Source: Acidobacteriota bacterium (lineage in GTDB: Bacteria; Acidobacteriota; Terriglobia; Acidiferrales; UBA7541). Taken from it: a stretch of 64,000 nt of DNA. A program made the position numbers and the translations under genes. Below are positions 9,126 to 18,537 of the stretch, piece after piece (position 1 is the first letter of the stretch; each line of letters begins with the position of its first letter). The notes beneath the pieces were generated by a model. That model was not told where the DNA came from, made no database searches, and saw nothing but the letters and a program-made list of their open reading frames with translations. Location: NCBI GenBank assembly GCA_021324935.1, contig JAJPIE010000044.1, positions 62,001 to 126,000 on the forward strand. Reading direction: 5' to 3'.

Positions 9126-10949
9126 GTGGCAGCGATACTTAGCGCGCAAAAATTAGGGAAGAGGTTTGGGGCGACGCCGGTGTTCCGGGAGATTTCGTTC
9201 ACGGTGTCGGAAGGCGACCGGATCGGGATTGTGGGGCCGAACGGGTCGGGGAAGTCGACACTGCTGGCGATCCTGGCGGGACGGGTGTTGCCGGATAGCG
9301 GGGAAGTGGCGGTGCGAAAGGGCGTGCGTATCTGCGGGGTAGCACAGATTTCGGAGTTTGCGGAGCGGGACACGGTGCGGTCGGTGGTGGATGCGGCGCT
9401 GGATCGCGTGAAGGTGGCGGAGGGGGACCGGGCGAGCAGGACGGCGGAGATTCTGGGGCGCGCGGGATTTGCAGAGATGGATGTGCGGGCGGGTTCGCTT
9501 TCCGGAGGATGGCGTAAACGGCTGGCGATTGTGGAGGCGCTGGTGCAGCAGCCGGACGTGCTGCTGCTGGACGAGCCGACGAATCATCTGGATCTGGCGG
9601 GAATCGAGTGGCTGGTGGGAGTGCTGCAGAACGCGGCATTCGCATGCGTGGTGGTGAGCCACGACCGGTACTTTCTGGAGAACGTGGCGACGGCGGTGGT
9701 GGAAGTGAATCCGGCGTACGAAGACGGGGCGTTTCGCGTGGAAGGGAACTACAGCGCGTTTCTGGAAAAGAAAGAGGAGTACCTGCACGCGCAGAAAAAC
9801 CGGCAGGAGGCGCTGGAGAATCGAGTCCACACGGAGATTGAGTGGCTGAGGCGAGGGCCGAAGGCGAGGACGACGAAATCGAAGGCGCGGATCGACAAGG
9901 CGCACGAGTTGATTGGCGAATTGAAAGAGATGACCGCGCGCACGCGGACGACAAGCGCAGGGATTGAGTTCACATCGAGCGACCGGAAGACGAAGCAACT
10001 GATGACGCTGGACGGAGTGGCGCACGGAATGGGCGGGCGGACGTTGTTCCGCGACATCCATTTCGTGATTACCTCCACGATGCGCGTGGGGCTGGTGGGG
10101 CCGAACGGAAGCGGAAAGACGACGCTGCTGCGGCTGCTGGCGGGAGAGATGAAACCGGAGGCGGGAAGCATCAAGCGGGCGGAGCATTTGAAGGTGGTGT
10201 ACTTCGATCAGAACCGCGAATTGGACCCGGAGGTGACGCTACGGCGGGCGCTGGCTCCGGACAGCGACGCGGTGATTTACCAGGACCGGGTGATTCACGT
10301 GGCGTCGTGGGCGGCGAGGTTTTTGTTTGCCGGCGAGGCGCTGAATCAGAAGGTGGGACGGCTATCAGGAGGGGAGCGGGCGCGGGTGCTGATTGCGCAG
10401 TTGATGCTGCAACCGGCGGACGTGTTGCTGCTGGACGAGCCGACGAACGACCTGGATATTCCAACGCTGGAGATTTTGGAAGAGAGCCTGCTGGAATACC
10501 GCGGGGCGCTGGTGCTGGTGACGCATGACCGGTACATGCTGGACCGGGTGTCGACGGTGGTGCTGGGGCTGGATGGGTTGGGCGGGACGGAACGGTTTGC
10601 AGATTATGGGCAATGGGAGATTTGGCAGCGGGAGCAAGCCGCGGGGAAAACGAGCGAGGGCCGCGCGGCGAGTGCGGGCGCTGCCGCGAAGCCTGCGGCT
10701 GCGAGAAAGAAGAAGTTGAGTTACAAAGAGACGAAAGAGCTGGAGGGGATGGAGGGGCGAATTGCGGAGGCGGAGCGGGAGTTGCAGGCGAAGCATGAGA
10801 TGCTGCTGGATCCGAAGGTGATGAGCGATGCGGTGAAATTGCGGGAGTTGTCGTTGGAGTTGGAGGCGGCGCAGAAAGAGATTGATGGGATGTATGAGAG
10901 GTGGGGGGAGTTGGAAGAGAGAAGTAAGAAAGTGGCGAGTGAAGAGTGA
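9126..10949 (+). CDS. uup: ABC-F family ATPase (Uup-like)
   Basis: A 607-residue soluble protein with two ABC ATPase domains in one chain and no membrane segment. The first domain has Walker A GPNGSGKST, signature LSGGWRKRLAI and Walker B LLLDEPTNHLDL. The charged linker at about 230-280 includes RRGPKARTTKSKARIDKA. The second domain has GPNGSGKTT, LSGGERARVLIAQ and LLLDEPTNDLDI. Residues about 535-607 form a Lys/Glu coiled coil, as in Uup. ABC-F proteins act on ribosomes, and Uup is also linked to branched-DNA intermediates. The start is GTG, directly after the AGAAAG tract. No antibiotic-resistance role can be inferred from the sequence alone. Confidence 0.93.
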   Translation: MAAILSAQKLGKRFGATPVFREISFTVSEGDRIGIVGPNGSGKSTLLAILAGRVLPDSGEVAVRKGVRICGVAQISEFAERDTVRSVVDAALDRVKVAEGDRASRTAEILGRAGFAEMDVRAGSLSGGWRKRLAIVEALVQQPDVLLLDEPTNHLDLAGIEWLVGVLQNAAFACVVVSHDRYFLENVATAVVEVNPAYEDGAFRVEGNYSAFLEKKEEYLHAQKNRQEALENRVHTEIEWLRRGPKARTTKSKARIDKAHELIGELKEMTARTRTTSAGIEFTSSDRKTKQLMTLDGVAHGMGGRTLFRDIHFVITSTMRVGLVGPNGSGKTTLLRLLAGEMKPEAGSIKRAEHLKVVYFDQNRELDPEVTLRRALAPDSDAVIYQDRVIHVASWAARFLFAGEALNQKVGRLSGGERARVLIAQLMLQPADVLLLDEPTNDLDIPTLEILEESLLEYRGALVLVTHDRYMLDRVSTVVLGLDGLGGTERFADYGQWEIWQREQAAGKTSEGRAASAGAAAKPAAARKKKLSYKETKELEGMEGRIAEAERELQAKHEMLLDPKVMSDAVKLRELSLELEAAQKEIDGMYERWGELEERSKKVASEE

Positions 10950-11104
10950 CGTGAGAAGAGATCAACGGTCCACAGTTCCAGCCGATAGCCGAAGGGAAGG
11001 GAGCGTAACGCAGAGCTGGGGAGGGCGCAAAGAAGAGAGGTAAGAGGAAGAATTCACCGCAGAGTGAGCAGAGGTAACGGAGAACAATGGGCTTGCGAAT
11101 CGGC

Positions 11105-11192
11105 GTTAGCCGCGGTCCCTCCACTGCGGCCAGCAAACGGCGCTGGCCTTTGGCCGGGGATGACAGAAAAACCGCAGTGTTGGCGTTACATG
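11105..11192. repeat. Dispersed intergenic repeat, copy 4
   Basis: The clearest first half: GCGGTCCCTCCACTGCGGCC, then the dyad GGCCAGC-AAACG-GCGCTGGCC, then GGCCGGGGATGACAGAAAAA. The second half is decayed (GTTGGCGTTACATGCGGCGG). Confidence 0.8.
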
Positions 11193-11256
11193 CGGCGGGG
11201 TGACATAATTTGAGATTCCCAATGGGGCGATTTGTGAAGCGGCGGCAACAAGCTTT

Positions 11257-11314
11257 CTTCAGGGGCTAAAGCCCGAAGTTGTGCTGCATTTCGTGCGTGG
11301 GCTGAAGCCCGCGC
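11257..11314. repeat. Two REP-like hairpins upstream of thiC
   Basis: CTTCAGGGGCTAAAGCCCGAAG (split here as CTTC..GAAG outer and GGG..CCC inner stem) at 11257-11278, and GCGTGGGC-TGAA-GCCCGCGC at 11295-11314. These are GGGCTnAAGCCC-type dyads 50-110 nt before the thiC start. Confidence 0.6.
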
Positions 11315-11358
11315 CTCCTGAAGAGGCTTCGGCGAGAACAGCTAGTCACCGGGTTTAG

Positions 11359-12789
<1,431 letters not shown>

Positions 12790-12950
12790 AAGAAGAAGTA
12801 AAGAAGCAAAGTAGCAAAGAGAAGTAGTTGACCGCCGACTGTCAACAGCTGAGGAATAAAGAACCAAGAATAAACGCAGAGTCCATAGGGAAGTGGAAAT
12901 GGACCGATGCGCAGCTCCGGCGTTTCCATCGATTTGGGTTTTCGGAACGG

Positions 12951-13009
12951 TGACAAGCGGGGTCCCTCCACTCCGGCAAGCAAAAGGCTTGCCTCCGGCC
13001 GGGATGACA
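12951..13009. repeat. Dispersed intergenic repeat, copy 5
   Basis: GCGGGGTCCCTCCACTCCGG head, the dyad GGCAAGC-AAAA-GGCTTGCC, then TCCGGCCGGGATGACA. It lies between thiC and pncB, which converge. Confidence 0.8.
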
Positions 13010-13064
13010 ATCCAGAAGCTCGAAACGCAGCTAACACAACCAGGTCGAGCGGCACCTCAAATAG

Positions 13065-14471
13065 CTAGCTGAGGACGGGGACGTCGGCGACGCCGGCGAG
13101 GCCGAAGACGCGGCGGTAGCGTTCGACGACGGCGGAGTTGCCGAGGGCTTTTTGGAAGTTGTCGGAGAGTTTGACGGCGGGGCGGCCGTCGACATCGTTG
13201 AGTTTGCAGACCAGGCTGAGCGGATCGAAGCCGGAATCTCCCAACGGGTTACAATCGCGAAAATCATTGGTGAGCAGAGTGCCCCAGCCAGCGCTGAAGC
13301 GGATGCGGCGGCCGGGGAGCCATTTTTCTTTGTCGAGGAAATCGGCGGCCTGGCGGAAATCGGAAGGCTTCGCGCCGTTCTGGAGCGTGCCGGAAAAGTG
13401 GGCGTGGAGCTGGAGGATGGTGTCAGCATCGAGCGCGTCGGAGGCGATGAAGAGTTTCTGGCGGGGATCGCGGCCGCGGGATTCGAGCCAGGCGATGTAC
13501 TCGTCACCGGCGAGGAAGGGATCCTTGCTGTCGGCGCGCTGGCCGGTCCAGTCGGCGACCCAGTCGGGAGCATTCTGGAAGAATTGGGTAGAGCCGAAGG
13601 TGTCCGGAAGGACGATGAGGAGCTCACCGTGATAGGTCTGCTGCCAGAGTTCGAGGAGGCGGTACTGGGCGGCTTTCAGCTCTTCGTCGTTGTTGGCAAG
13701 GGCGGCGAGGGCCATGGGGAGTTCGTGGGCGTTGGTGCCGATGGCTTCGAGGTCGTGCTTGTAGGCGAGATAGGTGTTGGAAGTGCCTTTGAAGACGGGA
13801 CCGACGACGTCGGTCATGGCTTTGATGACGTATTCCTGCCAGAGGAAGCTGTGGCGGCGGCGGGTGCCAAAATCGCTGATGCTGAGGTCGGGAGTGCCGC
13901 GGAGGCGGGCCATTTTTTCCCAGAGGCGAGTCTTGGCGCGCGCATAGAGGATGTCGAGTTCGAATTCGCTGAGGCGTTTGAGGGAGGCGCGGGTTTTGAG
14001 TTCGCTGATGGTGGAGAGAGCGTAGATCTCCCACATGGTGGTTTCGGTCCAAAGACCGTGAAAGGTAAGGGAGAATTGGCCGCCGTGAGCGGAGAGCTCG
14101 TAGTCGGAGAGGCGAAAGTCCTTTTCGAGCCAAGTGAGGAATTCAGGTTCGAAGATGTCCTGGCGGCCGTAGAAGGTGTTTCCAGCGAGCCAGATGAGTT
14201 CGGATTTGTGGAAGCGGCGCTGGCGGGTTTGCTCGAGTTGGGCGCGAAGTTCTTCGACGGGGATCAGGTCGGCGAGGCGAACGTGGAAGGAGCGGTTGAT
14301 GAGGGAGAAGGAGGCGCGGGTTTTGGGGAAGTGTTTCCAGATGAACTGGAGCATTAAAAGCTTGTAGAAGTCGGTATCGAGCAGAGAACGGGTGATGGGA
14401 TCGAGGTCCCAGTTATGATCGTGGGCGCGGCGAGCGAGATTGAGAATCACAGTCACATTAGAGTACCGCAA
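13065..14471 (-). CDS. pncB: Nicotinate phosphoribosyltransferase
   Basis: A 468-residue enzyme that makes nicotinate mononucleotide from nicotinate and PRPP (NAD salvage, cytoplasm). Hallmarks are SLLDTDFYKLLMLQF near residue 30, FSLINRSFHVRL, FGTRRRHSFLWQ (the phosphorylated-His region of PncB), and GTSNTYLAYK followed by ELPMAL. The first visible start is TTG at 14471; no good ribosome-binding site is seen, and the GTG at codon 6 or 8 is possible, so the first 10 or so residues are uncertain. The length fits the family. It faces thiC across a repeat copy and is not in an operon. Confidence 0.95.
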   Translation of the reverse strand: MRYSNVTVILNLARRAHDHNWDLDPITRSLLDTDFYKLLMLQFIWKHFPKTRASFSLINRSFHVRLADLIPVEELRAQLEQTRQRRFHKSELIWLAGNTFYGRQDIFEPEFLTWLEKDFRLSDYELSAHGGQFSLTFHGLWTETTMWEIYALSTISELKTRASLKRLSEFELDILYARAKTRLWEKMARLRGTPDLSISDFGTRRRHSFLWQEYVIKAMTDVVGPVFKGTSNTYLAYKHDLEAIGTNAHELPMALAALANNDEELKAAQYRLLELWQQTYHGELLIVLPDTFGSTQFFQNAPDWVADWTGQRADSKDPFLAGDEYIAWLESRGRDPRQKLFIASDALDADTILQLHAHFSGTLQNGAKPSDFRQAADFLDKEKWLPGRRIRFSAGWGTLLTNDFRDCNPLGDSGFDPLSLVCKLNDVDGRPAVKLSDNFQKALGNSAVVERYRRVFGLAGVADVPVLS

Positions 14472-14658
14472 ATGGAAGAAGTTAACAGTCGACAGCCGGC
14501 GGCCAGAGGAAAGAAAAAACCTAACGCAGGGACAAAGAGTACGCAGAGCAAACCCAGAGAAGAAAAGGCCGGCACCGTAAGATCATTGGAAGTGTAAAAG
14601 ACAGGCATGCAGGAGAGCGCTAACTTTGAGTGGGAAGGGACGGAGGTCGAAGAGGAAC

Positions 14659-15351
14659 ATGGCGAGGGAAGACGCGGGGAGGGAGTTGCGAGAAGAGTTC
14701 AACAAATGGGCGGAGGCAGGGCGCGGGGAAGGTATGGAGCAGGACCATTTGCCGATCACGCTGCCGGTGCTGGAGAAGATGAAGGTTGGCAGCGAGGAAA
14801 ATTTACTGGACGTGGGGTGCGGGTCCGGTTGGCTATCGCGGCGGCTGGCGAAGATGGCGCCGGGCGGCCGCGTGGTGGGAATGGACATTTCGGACGAGAT
14901 GATCCGCGCGGCGCGGAGAGCGAGCACGGAGCAAGAGAATTTGCTGTTTGTGACGGGCGAGGCGAGTGAGATTCCGTGGGAGCCAAATTTTTTTCATCAG
15001 GCGATTTCGGTGGAGTCCGCATATTACTGGCCGGAGCCGGCAGCGGGGATCCACGAGATGTTTCGCGTGCTGCGGCCGGGCGGGGCGGCGTGGGTGGTGA
15101 TCAATTATTACCGGGATAATCCGCATTGCCACCAGTGGGGAGCGCTGCTGGCGGTGAAGACGCATTTGCTGCTGGCGGAAGAGTGGATGCAGATGTTTCG
15201 AGAGGCGGGATTTGGGGAGGTGCGGGAGGAGCGGGTGGCGGATGCGTCGGCGACGCCAGAGAAGTATACGGGAAGGTGGTTTCGGGATGCGGAGCAGTTG
15301 AAGGCATTCAAGAGGGAGGGGGCATTGGTGGTGGCGGGAAGGAAAAAATGA
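14659..15351 (+). CDS. Class I SAM-dependent methyltransferase
   Basis: About 230 residues with a Methyltransf_11-type Rossmann fold: motif I LLDVGCGSGWLSRRLAK, motif II acid in VVGMDISDEM, and VLRPGGAAWVV as the post-IV strand. The substrate may be a small molecule; the SVESAYYWPEP segment resembles small-molecule methyltransferases. ATG 14659 is preferred (AGAGGA just before it, GGAGG 12 nt away). A GTG at 14626 in the same frame would add 11 basic residues. The gene stands alone. Confidence 0.85.
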   Translation: MAREDAGRELREEFNKWAEAGRGEGMEQDHLPITLPVLEKMKVGSEENLLDVGCGSGWLSRRLAKMAPGGRVVGMDISDEMIRAARRASTEQENLLFVTGEASEIPWEPNFFHQAISVESAYYWPEPAAGIHEMFRVLRPGGAAWVVINYYRDNPHCHQWGALLAVKTHLLLAEEWMQMFREAGFGEVREERVADASATPEKYTGRWFRDAEQLKAFKREGALVVAGRKK

Positions 15352-15657
15352 TGAGGCGAAGAAGCTGACTGCTAACAGCTAACAGCTGACAGGTGAAGCA
15401 GGAAGACGCAATGCCGGGCGGAGAGGACGCCGGGAGATTGCGCGGGAGGCAAAGCGGCGGGATTTTCCGATCCTTCAAAACACACCGTGGCGTGATAGCG
15501 GAGCTGGCCGCCTGCTATGAGGTGTGGTAAGGAATCGAAAAGGGAGAGTGAAAATCGGATGGCAGATGTCAGAGACCGGAAGATGTAGAGGTGCGCGAGC
15601 GCTCGAAAATAGCGGCCAGGGATGCAGGAGATTTAGGCGAGCAAAGGGGATGAGACG
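15352..15657. other. Gene-free stretch
   Basis: No coding frame, clear promoter, repeat copy or terminator was recognised in these 306 bases. Confidence 0.5.
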
Positions 15658-16485
15658 ATGTCATTTCTGAGCGAAGGCGTGGCGGTGATTACGGGAGCGG
15701 GGTCGGGGATGGGGCGATGCCTGGCCAAGCAGTTGGCGGCGATGGGTTCGTCGCTGGCGATTTCGGATGTGAATGAAAAGGCGCTGGCGGAGACGGCGGG
15801 AGCGTTGGGCGCGACGAAGGGAAAAGTGACGCAACACGTGGTGAACGTGGCGAACGAAGGGCAGATGAAGGGGTTCGCGGAGGAAGTGGCGGGGAAGCAC
15901 GGCCGGGCGACGGCGCTCTTCAACAACGCGGGGGTGGCGCTGCTGGGGAATTTCGAGGAGCTGGCGCTGGATGACATTCGCTGGCTGATGGACATCAATT
16001 TTTGGGGCGTGATTTACGGGATGTACTACTTTTTGCCGATTTTGAAGAAAGAGAAACGGGCGCACATCGTGAACACATCGAGCATTTTCGGATTGGTGGG
16101 CGCGGTGGGGCAGACGGCGTATTGCGCGAGCAAGTTTGCGGTGCGCGGATTTACGGAGTCGCTGGGGCATGAGATGGGAGGGACGAATATCTTCGTGACC
16201 AGCGTGCATCCTGGCGGGATCAAGACGGACATTGCGCGGCACGCCCGGCCGGGAGCGAAGGCCGGGGCGAGTTTGTACAAGGACAGCGTTTCGAGGTTTG
16301 ACCGCGTGGCGATTACGACGGCGGAAGCCGCTGCAGCGCGGATTTTGCGGGCCGTGGAGAAGTATGAGCCACGAGTGTTGATCGGATCGGATTGCAAGCA
16401 GGTGGATATCATTCAGCGGCTGAAGCCGGCGGGGTATTGGAAGTACCTGGCGAAGAGAATTGAGGATCCAGGAGCGAAAAAGTAG
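15658..16485 (+). CDS. Short-chain dehydrogenase/reductase
   Basis: A 275-residue classical SDR using NAD(P). The cofactor motif TGAGSGMG is at residues about 11-18, NNAG at about 88-91, and the catalytic Ser in VNTSSIFG is followed by YCASK (Tyr and Lys). Asp in ISDVNE at the end of beta-2 suggests NAD preference, which is inference. The C-terminal half, with VHPGGIKTDIAR and then RILRAVEKYEPRVLIGSD, is typical of SDRs annotated as acting on lipid or xenobiotic alcohols; the substrate is unknown. The start is ATG with AAGGGGA upstream. A perfect 8-bp stem lies 35 bp after the stop but lacks a T tract. Confidence 0.9.
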   Translation: MSFLSEGVAVITGAGSGMGRCLAKQLAAMGSSLAISDVNEKALAETAGALGATKGKVTQHVVNVANEGQMKGFAEEVAGKHGRATALFNNAGVALLGNFEELALDDIRWLMDINFWGVIYGMYYFLPILKKEKRAHIVNTSSIFGLVGAVGQTAYCASKFAVRGFTESLGHEMGGTNIFVTSVHPGGIKTDIARHARPGAKAGASLYKDSVSRFDRVAITTAEAAAARILRAVEKYEPRVLIGSDCKQVDIIQRLKPAGYWKYLAKRIEDPGAKK

Positions 16486-16520
16486 CGAGGGGCCATCCAG
16501 AAAGGAAGCGTCCGGAGAGA

Positions 16521-16645
16521 CTTCCGGCGGCGCTTGCCGGAAGTGTGGATGAGTACCAACCCGCGGGGACGTGTCACCGAATGTGTCCTTTCGTACAGTA
16601 GAAGGCACGCGCATTCGCGTGCTAGAAAAGGGCCTCCTGAGGAGG
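16521..16645 (+). promoter_or_regulatory. Structured leader with a hairpin over the ribosome-binding site
   Basis: Three perfect dyads precede the small secreted protein: CTTCCGGC/GCCGGAAG (16521-16543), GCACGCG-CATT-CGCGTGC (16605-16622) and CCTCC-TGA-GGAGG (16633-16645). The right arm of the last is the GGAGG used by the ATG at 16651, so pairing would hide the ribosome-binding site. Confidence 0.5.
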
Positions 16646-16650
16646 TCTCG

Positions 16651-16929
16651 ATGAAACCAGTTCTGATGCTCGCGTGTCTGCTTACAGTGACTGTGGCGAG
16701 TCCGCTAGCCCGCGCCGAGGCCAAGATTCCCTTTTTTCACCGCCACAAGGCGAATGCGACGAAACCGGAGAAGGCCGAAAAAACGAAGACGAAGCGGAGC
16801 CTTTTTCACCGGGGAGAGCCGACGCGGGAGGAGAACGCGAGGGCGGAGGCTGCTTACGGCATGACGGGGCCGAAGACAGTGGGTTTCTGGCATAAGGAGC
16901 CGGGTCCGGCGGGAGTGGGGGCAGAGTAG
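16651..16929 (+). CDS. Small secreted basic protein, unknown function
   Basis: A 92-residue protein not recognised as a known family. Residues 1-21 are a signal peptide (KPVLMLACLLTVTVASPLARA). The mature part has two FFHRHK/LFHRGE-like elements separated by a Lys/Thr/Glu-rich stretch, then AYGMTGPKTVGFWHKEPGP, and is strongly basic. The start is the ATG at 16651 with GGAGG 5 nt upstream; the longer open frame from 16534 would run through the hairpin leader and has no such site. It could be a periplasmic or outer-membrane-associated small protein; nothing more can be said. Confidence 0.6.
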   Translation: MKPVLMLACLLTVTVASPLARAEAKIPFFHRHKANATKPEKAEKTKTKRSLFHRGEPTREENARAEAAYGMTGPKTVGFWHKEPGPAGVGAE

Positions 16930-17139
16930 GGCATCCGAGTATTCCGGTGAATCCCGCAGGTCCGGGATGGACTTAAAGCGACGGCCATAGAGGGAGAGCA
17001 GGGGCACGGAGACTTTGAGGGTGGAACTTGGCCGATGGGCGATGGTCAAGAAAAGCCCGCGACAATAAAGCTGCGAGGGGATGCGCGGCGCGCTTCGTAT
17101 CCGAAACTATTCCGCCCGCCCATGGAGTCGCGAAACAAC

Positions 17140-18207
17140 TCACTTCAAGGTTCGAGCCGGTAAGTTTTCCAGGCGTTCGATTTCTTGCTCAGCCATCAGA
17201 TCGTCCGGGTCAGCTTGCAGGGCCAGCCTGTATTGTGCGATGGCCTGATCAAACTTGCCGGCGTTCTCATACGCCTTGGCAAGAGCGTAATGGACCATCC
17301 CGACCGTGAAGATGTTCTGTTCGGAAGGTTGTCTAGCGGCGAATTGAGAGTCAAGTTCCAGCACGCGCGCGAATGCCTCAACGGCACCGGAGTACTGCGG
17401 GGATTCCATGTAGGCGGTGCCCATGCGGGACCAGGCATCTCGAGAGGAGGGTTGCTTTGTGAGGATGTATTGGAATTCGGAAACGGCGGCTGGATAGCGT
17501 TTCCCGCTCCTATAAGCTTCGGCGAGCAGCGTATGGGCGCGCAGAATTTCTGGGTGCTCCCGCACGATTTGTTCAAGCCGAGGGATCGAACCCCAGTCGG
17601 CATAATTCTGGCGGAAAGGATCGATATCGTCGAGTTCGACCCAGATTTTTTGCTTGTGAATGGCGAAGGATGTGGCAACGCCAAAGCAGAGAATAATGAG
17701 GGAGAGAGCCGCCAGAATTCTCGGTTGGGATTTCGGGCCGACGAGGGGCATCAGACAGGCGAATAAAATGCCGGCGAGCAGTCCTCCGATATGACCTGGG
17801 ATGGGCCTAGCAAAAACGCAGGACTCGCCGAGAAAATTTAGAATTACGAACACGACGAGCGGGACAATGCGGGTAACCGGATATTTGAGAGAAAGGCTTT
17901 GCCACTTGAAAAGGTAGATAAAAAGAAGCACGCCGATCAATCCATAGACGACACCGCTCGCTCCGAGTGCCGTGTGGTGGGGCCTCTGAAGAGACAGTTG
18001 GGCAATGGAGCCGCCGATTGCGGAGACGATCCAGAGCAGGAAAAGGGATCCCGGACCAATTGCGGGTTCGACCATAAAGCCGAGGATGCAGAGGAAAGGC
18101 GTGTTGTCAATCAAGTGAGGAAGATTAAGATGCAAGGAAGCATATGTCAGAAGTCTCCACCACTGGCCGTGAATCACGCTGGCACCGTAGATGACGAAAT
18201 CTTCCAC
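17140..18207 (-). CDS. Rhomboid-family intramembrane protease with C-terminal TPRs (5' end lost)
   Basis: The open part is 355 residues. It keeps the rhomboid core: WWRLLTYASLHLNLPHLIDN (the H..N oxyanion region), GASGVVYG with Ser84, and PGHIGGLLAG with His139, over about five membrane helices. Residues about 200-355 are TPR repeats. Rhomboids cut transmembrane substrates within the inner membrane. The first in-frame start is the GTG at 18207, with no good ribosome-binding site. The usual first helix lies upstream in the same frame but is cut off by TGA at 18240-18238 and 18312-18310 (see next entry). The gene may be a recent pseudogene or may make a product lacking TM1; both catalytic residues are intact. 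Confidence 0.72.
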   Translation of the reverse strand: MEDFVIYGASVIHGQWWRLLTYASLHLNLPHLIDNTPFLCILGFMVEPAIGPGSLFLLWIVSAIGGSIAQLSLQRPHHTALGASGVVYGLIGVLLFIYLFKWQSLSLKYPVTRIVPLVVFVILNFLGESCVFARPIPGHIGGLLAGILFACLMPLVGPKSQPRILAALSLIILCFGVATSFAIHKQKIWVELDDIDPFRQNYADWGSIPRLEQIVREHPEILRAHTLLAEAYRSGKRYPAAVSEFQYILTKQPSSRDAWSRMGTAYMESPQYSGAVEAFARVLELDSQFAARQPSEQNIFTVGMVHYALAKAYENAGKFDQAIAQYRLALQADPDDLMAEQEIERLENLPARTLK

Positions 18208-18458
18208 CAGGTCCGGGCCTCGTGCGGTTTCGTTATTTCACTGAGCGTAGAACCAGACGGCGACATTGACGAGAACGCGTAGGAAGGTCACGAAAGGGAG
18301 ACGCGCCAGTCATGGGCGAGCTGGAACCAAGAGACGGTTCAGTTGCGCGATAAAGAAAGCTCGGCGCGGATTTGGGCCGCACATTCCGGGCAGAAGTCGC
18401 CGGACGGCGTGCCCGGAGTAATGAAGATTCCGCACCGGGGGCACGGTTGATTTTCCAT
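18208..18458 (-). pseudogene. Detached N-terminal part of the rhomboid gene (zinc ribbon and TM1)
   Basis: From an ATG at 18458 a 39-codon frame encodes a four-Cys zinc ribbon (CPRC at residues 6-9 and CPEC at 23-26) and ends in TGA at 18341-18339. Moving by one frame, the sequence reads into RLLVPARP, TGA, LARLPFVTFLRVLVNVAVWF (a good first helix), TGA, then NNETARGPDLV leading directly into the rhomboid core. Acidobacterial rhomboids commonly begin with such a zinc ribbon. The simplest reading is one ancestral gene broken by a frameshift and two stop codons, both explainable as TGG to TGA. Confidence 0.65.
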
Positions 18459-18537
18459 CGTTCTCAACTGCCACATCTAAAATGGAGAGGCGCCTACCTG
18501 CTATCCATTTTCGTTTTGACGGGCAGGCGACCGTACA

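Noticed and set aside
16521..16543. 8-bp stem after the SDR gene as a terminator
   Set aside because: A perfect stem but no T run follows; it is listed as part of the structured leader instead.
17145..17165. GGTTCGAGCC resembling a tRNA T-loop
   Set aside because: It lies within the C-terminal codons of the rhomboid-TPR gene, and no acceptor or anticodon arms can be drawn around it.
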